This document shows positions 1-4,756 of a stretch of 11,011 bases of DNA, in pieces. This DNA is from JABCZZ01 sp964454545. Lineage in GTDB: Bacteria > Pseudomonadota > Alphaproteobacteria > Rickettsiales > JABCZZ01. The stretch is from assembly GCA_964454545.1 (NCBI GenBank), contig CAYVTI010000058.1:1-11011 (forward strand), in the 5' to 3' direction. The notes beneath the pieces were generated by a model, which saw only the letters and a list, made by a program, of their open reading frames with translations, did no database searches and was not told the origin of the DNA. Within the stretch, counting starts at the first letter, position 1. The number at the start of each line of letters is the position of its first letter. Position numbers and translations under genes: made by a program.

Positions 1-74
1 GTGGAAAGAAGCGCATTGAACAATGTGGATTTACCGACATTCGGCAACCCGACGATACCGCAGTTAAATCCCAT
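1..74 (-). CDS. ychF: YchF-family P-loop ATPase/GTPase, N-terminal fragment
   Basis: Only the first 24 codons lie in the window; the gene runs off the left edge. The reading begins MGFNCGIVGLPNVGKSTLFN, which is the typical start of YchF/OLA1 proteins. It contains the P-loop GLPNVGKST, where the general G1 consensus is GxxxxGK[ST]. YchF is a ribosome-associated, redox-sensitive ATPase of the Obg-related TRAFAC class and is nearly universal in bacteria. The ATG at 74 is chosen because the known family starts exactly here. No peptidyl-tRNA hydrolase gene, a common upstream neighbour of ychF, is present; the upstream gene is an ABC ATPase. The call is strong despite the short length because the N-terminus is so characteristic. 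Confidence 0.9.
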   Translation of the reverse strand, partial: MGFNCGIVGLPNVGKSTLFNALLS

Positions 75-83
75 AAAGCCCGG

Positions 84-116
84 TGATTAGTGATCAGTGG
101 TTAGTGGTGATAGTGG
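84..116. repeat. Degenerate 7-bp tandem repeat (TGATTAG-like)
   Basis: Three consecutive heptamers, TGATTAG, TGATCAG and TGGTTAG (84-104), are followed by the looser TGGTGATAG and TGG. The array ends 10 bp upstream of the ychF start codon, so it lies in that gene's 5' leader. No ribosome-binding site stands out between the array and the ATG. The function is unknown. The period is read directly from the sequence; calling it a tandem array is a mild interpretation because the copies are imperfect. Confidence 0.6.
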
Positions 117-124
117 AAAACAAG

Positions 125-146
125 GAAAAAGCAATAGAATTTGCTT
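125..146 (-). terminator. Possible weak intrinsic terminator after the ABC ATPase gene
   Basis: Read on the minus strand, AAGCAA and TTGCTT form a 6-bp stem around a 6-nt loop (146 to 129), and the stem runs into a short T tract before CC. It lies about 95 bp downstream of the ABC ATPase stop and about 50 bp before the ychF start. The stem is short and AT-rich, so the call is tentative. Confidence 0.25.
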
Positions 147-216
147 GTCACTGCGAGGAGATTTAGCGACGAAGCATCCGGTTTCTGTCATGCCTGCGAA
201 AACAGGAATCCGCCCA
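147..216. repeat. Two adjacent dispersed-repeat fragments
   Basis: Bases 147-182 begin with CACTGCGAGGA, include a CGACGAAGCATCC core, and resemble the left arm of the longer palindrome at 4199-4281 (CATTGCGAGGGGCGC, then GCGAAGCAATCC). Bases 187-216 form a second unit with a small hairpin, CCTG-CGAAAA-CAGG (193-206). It resembles the GTCAT-CCTGCGAAA-CAGGAATCC elements common in proteobacterial intergenic DNA. Both sit between the ABC ATPase gene and ychF. The similarity to 4199 is seen in this window; the wider family assignment is from general knowledge. Confidence 0.55.
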
Positions 217-240
217 TCATGTGCACTGTGGATACTGCGG

Positions 241-1173
241 TCAAGCCGCCTTGCGCGTCAGATGGCGGAACACGTCCTGCAGGTCGGCTTCAGTCGTTGC
301 CAGATCATGTATCGCGAGACCGGATGAACGAATCTTCCCCAGTATTTCCTCGATGTTGGCCTCGCTCGGGCGGTAGCGCAGCATCAGGTCGCCTTCCTCG
401 GTAATCATCGCGCCGAGTGACGCAAGCTCCTGGGGGACGGATTGTATCGGTTTGGTAAGCTTCAGCGTAAGCTGCTTGCTGTCGAACTTGCTCATGAGAT
501 TGCGCTTTTTATCGCAGGCGATGACTTCGCCGTTATTGATGATGGCGATTTCACCGCACAGTTCTTCGGCTTCCTCAAGGTAGTGGGTGGTCAGCAGGAT
601 GGTCGTGCCCTGGCGGTTGAGCGTCTTCACATACTCCCAGAGCTGGGTGCGCAGCTCCACATCCACCCCAGCGGTAGGCTCGTCAAGTATCAGCACAGCC
701 GGGCTGTGCACCAGCGCCTTGGCGATAAGCAAGCGCCTGCGCATGCCGCCAGAAAGACGGCGGGCATGGACGTCCGCCTTATCCGCAAGCCCCATTGCCT
801 CTATGATTTCGGACGTGCGCCGCGCGCGCTTCGGCACGCCGTAATAGCCCGCGGTAATCTCAAGCGCCTCGCGCACCGTGAAGAAGGTATCCAGCACCAG
901 TTCCTGCGGCACGACGCCAATGGATCGGCGCGCCTTGCGCATGTCCTTCTCGATGTCATATCCGCAGATTTCCACCATGCCGCTGGTTTTGATCGTAAGT
1001 CCGGCCATGATGTTGATGAGGGTCGATTTTCCCGCCCCGTTGGGGCCAAGGAGGCCGAAGAAAGAGCCGCTTTCTATCTCAAGGTTTACGCCCTTCAAGG
1101 CTTCCTTATGCTCTTTCGCCTTGCCTTCCCTGTAGGTTTTCCTCAGGTTCCTGATTGAGATCGCCGATGTCAT
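241..1173 (-). CDS. ABC transporter ATP-binding protein, YadG-like (ABC-2 exporter type)
   Basis: This 310-residue cytosolic ATPase should power an ABC-2 type exporter. All nucleotide-binding motifs are intact: Walker A GPNGAGKST (43-51), Q-loop Gln90 (GVVPQE), signature LSGGM (140-144), Walker B VLILDE (160-165) followed by PTAGVD, and the switch His197 (TTHYLEEAEEL). The C-terminal 90 residues resemble the extension found in drug/polysaccharide-type ABC-2 ATPases. Length and motif spacing match E. coli YadG (about 308 residues). The ATG at 1173 is preceded by AAGGA about ten bases upstream; the next in-frame Met is residue 56, behind the P-loop. The start lies 68 bp inside the AmpG-like gene, so the two are likely co-transcribed. 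No membrane permease gene is adjacent; the next gene downstream is ychF, after 166 bp of repeat-bearing DNA. The substrate cannot be inferred. Confidence 0.9.
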   Translation of the reverse strand: MTSAISIRNLRKTYREGKAKEHKEALKGVNLEIESGSFFGLLGPNGAGKSTLINIMAGLTIKTSGMVEICGYDIEKDMRKARRSIGVVPQELVLDTFFTVREALEITAGYYGVPKRARRTSEIIEAMGLADKADVHARRLSGGMRRRLLIAKALVHSPAVLILDEPTAGVDVELRTQLWEYVKTLNRQGTTILLTTHYLEEAEELCGEIAIINNGEVIACDKKRNLMSKFDSKQLTLKLTKPIQSVPQELASLGAMITEEGDLMLRYRPSEANIEEILGKIRSSGLAIHDLATTEADLQDVFRHLTRKAA

Positions 1174-2518
1174 TCCCGTTTATCCTTCTGTTGAGCCACC
1201 ATAGCACTGCAAGTCCCGGTAATGCAAGCAGCGCCGAGAAGGCAAAGAACCCTCCCCAGCCGAGATATTTCGCCACATATCCCGCAGGCGTCGCAAGCCA
1301 TGTGCGTCCGAATGCGGCGAGCGAGCTGAGCAGCGCGTATTGCGTGGCGGTGTAGTGACGGTTGCACAGGCCGCTTAAGAAGGCGACGAATGCCGCCGAA
1401 CTGATGCCGCCGCTAATATTCTCAAGCGCCACGCTCGCCGCGAGCACTATGCTGTCCGCCCCGACCTGTACCTGCAGCACGTACATCAGGTTGGTCATGG
1501 CATGCAGGAATCCGGCCACGAACAGGATGCGCACTGCGCCGTAACGCGCCACCAGCGCGCCTCCGGCAAAGATGCCGATGAGCGTCGCGACCGTCCCGTA
1601 TATCTTCACGATGTTCGCGATATCGGTCTTGGTGAAGCCGATGCCGAGAAGGAACGGATTGGTGACGATGCCGATGAAGGCGTCCGCCAGTTTGTAGACA
1701 AGGATGAATATGAGGATAAGCCACCAGTAGTGGTGCTTCATGAAATCCGTGAAAGGATGGATGACGGATTCACGCAAAGAAAGTTGCAGGTTGCAGATTG
1801 CAGGTTGCAAGACAGATGCATGGGCACGCGGAGGAGGCGTAGCCGACGGTACCGCATGGGAAGTTTCGCGGAGCGAAACGGGGGGCAGCGCGCACCCTAC
1901 AATAAATTGCTCAGCCCCTTCCAATAAAGAATCCGGCTCCCGCGCCAGCAAAACAGCTGCAACGCCGACTAGCATGATGCCGGCCATGATGTAATAGGTG
2001 GCCTGCCAGCCGAGATACGTGGCAAGGTAAAGCGCGCCTGCGGAGGATGCGATCATCCCGATCCGGTAACCCAGCTGCACCATCGCCGCGCCCTTGCCCT
2101 GCTCCTGAGGGCTCAGTATTTCCACGCGGTAGGCGTCGATGACGATATCCTGGCTGGCCGAGAGGAACGCGACCAGCATGGCAACAGCGGCGGTCAGGCA
2201 GGCATTCTGTTCCGGACGCGCAGCGCCAAGCAGCGCCAATGCGGCCATAAGCCCTATCTGCGTTGCCAATATCCAGCCGCGCCTGCGCCCGAACAGCCGG
2301 GAGAACAGCGGAAACGGCAACGCGTCCATAATGGGCGACCAGAGGAACTTTAGCGTATAGGGAGTGGCAACCGAAGCAAAGAGGCCAATCGTCTGTATGT
2401 CAACTTTCGCTTCGGCAAGCCTCGCGCTTAGAGTTGCGCCGGTCAGGGCAAGCGGCAGGCCGCTTGCAAAACCCAGGAACAGGATGGTAAAGAGCGGAGC
2501 AGTGAAATACGCCCACAC
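1106..2518 (-). CDS. ampG: AmpG-type MFS muropeptide permease with an inserted segment
   Basis: This 470-residue inner-membrane MFS protein matches the AmpG family, which imports anhydro-muropeptides (GlcNAc-anhydroMurNAc-peptides) for cell-wall recycling. Family-like stretches include LFLGFASGLPLALTG (13-27), TIGLFASVATPYTLKFLWSP (43-62), SASQDIVIDAYRVE (120-133) and LVYKLADAFIG in the second half. The GTG at 2518 is chosen because WAYFTAPLF is where AmpG proteins normally begin. The ribosome-binding site is weak, and translation may be coupled to the TrcR gene ending 9 bp upstream. Residues about 204-247, in the cytoplasmic loop between the two six-helix halves, are Pro/Ser/Ala-rich and unlike the family; they are encoded by repeat-like DNA (1778-1909). 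The C-terminus (RINGNDIGDLNQ to the end) overlaps the next gene by 68 bp and is hydrophilic. AmpG is the likeliest call; another MFS substrate cannot be excluded. Confidence 0.8.
   Translation of the reverse strand: MWAYFTAPLFTILFLGFASGLPLALTGATLSARLAEAKVDIQTIGLFASVATPYTLKFLWSPIMDALPFPLFSRLFGRRRGWILATQIGLMAALALLGAARPEQNACLTAAVAMLVAFLSASQDIVIDAYRVEILSPQEQGKGAAMVQLGYRIGMIASSAGALYLATYLGWQATYYIMAGIMLVGVAAVLLAREPDSLLEGAEQFIVGCALPPVSLRETSHAVPSATPPPRAHASVLQPAICNLQLSLRESVIHPFTDFMKHHYWWLILIFILVYKLADAFIGIVTNPFLLGIGFTKTDIANIVKIYGTVATLIGIFAGGALVARYGAVRILFVAGFLHAMTNLMYVLQVQVGADSIVLAASVALENISGGISSAAFVAFLSGLCNRHYTATQYALLSSLAAFGRTWLATPAGYVAKYLGWGGFFAFSALLALPGLAVLWWLNRRINGNDIGDLNQEPEENLQGRQGERA
1778..1909. 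repeat. Repeat-like segment inserted in frame in the AmpG gene
   Basis: This stretch of about 132 bp differs in texture from the flanking transporter gene. At 1784-1811 it holds four heptamers, TTGCAGG, TTGCAGA, TTGCAGG and TTGCAAG. At 1863-1879 it holds a perfect hairpin, GTTTCGC-GGA-GCGAAAC. A minus-strand GTAGGGTGCGCGCTG motif follows near 1888-1903. Its length is compatible with a multiple of three and the AmpG frame stays open across it. It encodes a low-complexity segment in the central loop, as Rickettsia palindromic elements do. The exact boundaries are estimates, because no target duplication was recognised. Confidence 0.6.
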
Positions 2519-2527
2519 AGGCTAGCT

Positions 2528-3088
2528 CTAACTGGCTCTTACTTCGTCATGCCCGTCCGGCTTGTTTTTTGAGAACTTCGCCACTGCCTCATCCAGGCGG
2601 GTCTGGGTGCAAAGCCCGAGCAGCACCGGGTCCTTCGGCTTGATGTTGGCGCTGTTCCAGTGGGTGCGGTTTCGCACCGCGTTGATCGTATTCTTCGTGG
2701 TGCCGATGAGCTTCACTATCTGCGCGTCCGGCACTTCCGAGTGGAACTTGAGGAACCATGCGACCGCATCCGGCTTGTCCTGCCTGCGCGCAACCGGCGT
2801 GTAACGTCCGCCCTTGGTCTTCTTCTTGGAAAGAATGAATTTCTCGGTTTCCGGCGACAGCATCAGCTTGAGCTCCGGATTGTTCTCGCAATGCAGGATA
2901 TCTTCCGCGGTGAGTTGGCCGGAGCTTATCGGGTTATGCCCCTTGATGCCGACCGCCTCTTCGCCGTCCGCGATTCCCTGCACTTCGAGCGGGTGCATGC
3001 CGCAGAAATCACCGATCTGTTCAAAAGTGAGCTTCGTGTTTTCGACCAGCCATACTGCGGTCGCCTTCGGCATTAATGGTAAAGCCAT
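2528..3088 (-). CDS. trcR: TrcR-like cell-cycle transcriptional regulator (DUF1013)
   Basis: This 186-residue cytoplasmic protein matches DUF1013, an alphaproteobacterial family now named after the cell-cycle regulator TrcR. The N-terminus MALPLMPKATAVWLVENT is highly typical and fixes the start at 3088; an in-frame extension up to 3184 has no family support. Two helix-turn-helix-like stretches are visible: LTFEQIGDFCGMHPLEVQGI (20-39) and DAQIVKLIGTTKNTINAVRN (121-140), the latter leading into RTHWNS. A basic KKKTKGGRY segment (88-96) lies between them. DNA binding is inferred from family and helix pattern. AGGG and AAAGG lie a few bases upstream of the ATG. The gene heads a close run with ampG and the ABC ATPase, and a promoter candidate lies at 3175-3204. 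The C-terminus is charged and probably flexible. Confidence 0.85.
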   Translation of the reverse strand: MALPLMPKATAVWLVENTKLTFEQIGDFCGMHPLEVQGIADGEEAVGIKGHNPISSGQLTAEDILHCENNPELKLMLSPETEKFILSKKKTKGGRYTPVARRQDKPDAVAWFLKFHSEVPDAQIVKLIGTTKNTINAVRNRTHWNSANIKPKDPVLLGLCTQTRLDEAVAKFSKNKPDGHDEVRAS

Positions 3089-3174
3089 ATCCCTAAAACC
3101 TTTATTCCTGTTTGTTCTTATTTTCCCGGCTGCCTCCCCGTCTGGCCACCTGTGTGAAGCGCGGGGTTCATCCA

Positions 3175-3204
3175 ATAGTACCAAGCAGGGGGAATTGCAA
3201 CCAA
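3175..3204 (-). promoter_or_regulatory. Candidate promoter for trcR-ampG-ABC
   Basis: On the minus strand a -35-like TTGGTT (3204-3199) is separated by 18 bases from a -10-like TACTAT (3180-3175). Transcription would begin near 3168, leaving an 80-nt leader before the trcR ATG. The -35 element lies directly behind the stop codon of the quinone oxidoreductase gene. This is pattern matching only, and read-through from the upstream gene is also possible. Confidence 0.35.
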
Positions 3205-3205
3205 A

Positions 3206-4180
3206 TTACGCGGTCATCTTAATGATGATTTTACCAATGTTCAAGCCCTGTTCCATGCTGGCCAGCGCTTTTTCGGCTTCTTCAAGCGGGAATACTTTGT
3301 AAATGAATGGTTTAATGCGCCCCGCCCCGACATGTTCCCAAAGCAGGGATCGCAACTCCGAGGCAAGTTTCGCTTTCTCGGGCAGCGGCCTTGAGCGCAG
3401 CGTCGAACCCATGACGGACAGGTGCTTAAGCAGGATGGGTGAGATATTGGCGGTGATTTTTGGCCCCTTAAGGAATGCGATGATGCTCATCCTGCCGCCA
3501 TGCGCCAGGCATTCGAGATTACGGCCGAAGTAATCGCCGACCACCATGTCGAGGATGACATCCACCCCCCTGCCATCGGTAAGCTTCTGTATGGCCTCTA
3601 CATAATCTTTCTCGTTATAATTAATGGCCGCTTCCGCCCCCGCTTCCCTGCAGGCATCGCATTTTTCCGGTGACCCGGCGGTGGCGAATACCCTCTTCGC
3701 CCCGAGCACGCGCGCCATCTGAATGGCGATGGTGCCTATGCCGCTTGCGCCGCCATGGATGAGCACCGTTTCGCCTTCCTTGAGCTTGCCCTGCCAGACG
3801 AGACTTATCCACATGGTAAAGCAGGCTTCAGGCAATGCCGCTGCCTGTTCGAGCGTAAGCGATTCCGGCACCGGCAATACGAGCGAAGCCGGGACGGCGG
3901 CATATTCCGCATACGCCCCTTCGCTCATCAGGGCGCATACCCTGTCGCCCGGCTTGAGGCCTTGCACATCGTCCCCGATGGCCGCGATTTCTCCCGATAC
4001 TTCCAGTCCCGGGACAGGCGGGTTGCCCTCCGGCAACGGATACCGTCCCTGTTTCTGGAATAGATCGGCTCGGTTGACACCCGCACAGGCAACTTTGATG
4101 AGAACGTTGTCCGCGCTTATCTGCGGCCTGCCGTATTCACGAAAATAATATTGTCCGTTTTCGAGTGCGATAGCGCGCAT
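3206..4180 (-). CDS. NAD(P)H:quinone oxidoreductase, zinc-less MDR family (PIG3/QOR-like)
   Basis: This 324-residue soluble enzyme belongs to the medium-chain dehydrogenase/reductase superfamily and likely reduces quinones or enones with NADPH. The N-terminal GroES-like domain (about 1-120) includes GVNRADLFQKQGRYP (34-48) and PGLEVSGEI (57-65). The Rossmann domain carries GGASGIGT (143-150) and ATAGSPEK (166-173). The zinc ligands of alcohol dehydrogenases are absent. ACFTMWISLV (119-128) and the motif order fit the PIG3/TP53I3 subgroup. The ATG at 4180 is chosen because AAGGAAAG lies 8 bases upstream and MRAIALENG is where the family begins; the open frame extending to 4273 reads through a palindromic repeat and is not coding. 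The gene ends 117 bp before trcR on the same strand. The physiological substrate is unknown. Confidence 0.88.
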   Translation of the reverse strand: MRAIALENGQYYFREYGRPQISADNVLIKVACAGVNRADLFQKQGRYPLPEGNPPVPGLEVSGEIAAIGDDVQGLKPGDRVCALMSEGAYAEYAAVPASLVLPVPESLTLEQAAALPEACFTMWISLVWQGKLKEGETVLIHGGASGIGTIAIQMARVLGAKRVFATAGSPEKCDACREAGAEAAINYNEKDYVEAIQKLTDGRGVDVILDMVVGDYFGRNLECLAHGGRMSIIAFLKGPKITANISPILLKHLSVMGSTLRSRPLPEKAKLASELRSLLWEHVGAGRIKPFIYKVFPLEEAEKALASMEQGLNIGKIIIKMTA

Positions 4181-4198
4181 ATACAATTCTTTCCTTGT

Positions 4199-4281
4199 GC
4201 CATTGCGAGGGGCGCAGCCAGCGAAGCAATCCTGCCCATTTTCTGGATTGCCGCGCCTCTTGCGGAGGCTCACAATGACGG
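4199..4281. repeat. Imperfect palindromic dispersed repeat
   Basis: The left arm begins CATTGCGAGGGGCGC and ends GCGAAGCAATCC; the right arm begins GGATTGCCGCGCC and ends CTCACAATGACGG. The arms are imperfect reverse complements around a spacer of about 12 bp (CTGCCCATTTTC). The element lies just upstream of the ribosome-binding site of the quinone oxidoreductase gene and artificially lengthens its open frame. A shorter relative is at 147-182. Such CATTGCGAG...GAAGCAATCC elements occur widely in proteobacterial intergenic DNA. As RNA it could fold into a long hairpin in the mRNA leader. Confidence 0.7.
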
Positions 4282-4321
4282 ACTTAATATCCCCTAACCC
4301 CCCCTTAAGGTAATATAATGA

Positions 4322-4349
4322 TTGTTTTTTATATAGTATATATTATACA
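4322..4349 (+). promoter_or_regulatory. Candidate promoter for tRNA-Tyr
   Basis: TTGTTT (4322-4327) and TATACA (4344-4349) are separated by 16 bases, in a very AT-rich stretch (about 4310-4365). A transcript would start around 4356, about 12 bases before the tRNA. The same stretch contains TATAAT on the minus strand (4347-4342), so it may also drive the quinone oxidoreductase gene, although no good -35 is seen for that direction. Confidence 0.4.
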
Positions 4350-4367
4350 AAACGACCTTATTCTTGT

Positions 4368-4453
4368 GGAGGGGTGGCCGAGTGGTTAATGGCAGCAGAC
4401 TGTAAATCTGCCCTCTTAGGAGTTCGAAGGTTCAAATCCTTCCCCCTCCACCA
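4368..4453 (+). tRNA. tRNA-Tyr (anticodon GTA)
   Basis: A complete class II tRNA of 86 nt with an encoded CCA end (4451-4453). The acceptor strands GGAGGGG (4368-4374) and CCCCTCC (4443-4449) pair nearly perfectly, leaving discriminator A4450. The anticodon stem is GCAGA/TCTGC (4395-4399 and 4407-4411) around loop CTGTAAA, with anticodon GTA at 4402-4404. A long variable arm precedes the T arm GAAGG-TTCAAAT-CCTTC. The D region contains GTGGCCGAGTGG. It stands alone; no tRNA-Gly or tuf, which often accompany tRNA-Tyr, is seen. Confidence 0.97.
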
Positions 4454-4470
4454 ATTGGCTTTTATTAACG

Positions 4471-4523
4471 AGCGCAGCGAGCTTAGAAAAGCTCGCATCC
4501 GCCGGAGCTTTAGCGAAGGCGGA
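4471..4523. repeat. Hairpin-rich repeat directly after tRNA-Tyr
   Basis: Two small stem-loops lie in tandem: GCGAGC-TTAGAAAA-GCTCGC (4477-4496) and TCCGCC-14 nt-GGCGGA (4498-4523). The second contains GGAGCTTTAGCGAAGG. The element starts 17 bp after the tRNA CCA. No clear T tract follows, so it is not a convincing intrinsic terminator, though it could end or process the tRNA transcript. I believe the TCCGCCGGAGC...GAAGGCGGA pattern is a dispersed element in related genomes, but this window shows one copy only. Confidence 0.5.
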
Positions 4524-4756
4524 CTGACATAAATGCTCCAGATTCATGGCAGCGGCGCCGGAGCAATTCTTTAAGCGGGTGCAAATCTCAATACAAAATC
4601 CGAAATAAGAGTAATACAAAACCGGATGAGACACAATGGCGCATGCTTTTTCAGTTGCCAAGATTACACTCTCACCTGTATGGGTAACGCTACCGCCTGA
4701 GGGAATTGAGTCGACCATTTCAATATGTGGCCTGGGCACTGCACGGAACAAAGATT
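4524..4756 (+). other. Gene-free leader upstream of the AsnB-type gene
   Basis: Together with the repeat before it, this completes a stretch of about 300 bp between tRNA-Tyr and the AsnB-type gene. It holds an inverted repeat TGCTCC/GGAGCA (4534-4565) enclosing the palindrome GGCGCC. A weak promoter-like pair is TTGCCA (4655-4660) with TATGGG (4679-4684), spacer 18. Short open frames on both strands match nothing I recognise and lack ribosome-binding sites. No stable gene is supported. The region may carry the promoter of the AsnB-GT operon. Confidence 0.4.

Noticed and set aside
84..116. Possible CRISPR remnant
   Set aside because: The 7-bp units have no spacers and are far shorter than CRISPR repeats; no cas gene is in the window.
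442..1158. Plus-strand open frame of 238 residues opposite the ABC ATPase
   Set aside because: It mirrors a gene with full catalytic motifs on the other strand; no domain or start signal is recognisable.
4181..4273. N-terminal extension of the quinone oxidoreductase
   Set aside because: It is a translation of the palindromic repeat; a good ribosome-binding site and the family start point to 4180.
4416..4751. Minus-strand open frame of 111 residues ending in a GEGFEPSNS-like tail
   Set aside because: Its end is the reverse complement of the tRNA-Tyr T-arm and variable region, a well-known source of false proteins, and the middle is repeat text.
4706..4756. Upstream ATG for the AsnB-type enzyme
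   Set aside because: Starting there would keep the catalytic Cys2 internal, which is incompatible with an N-terminal nucleophile enzyme unless the leader is removed.
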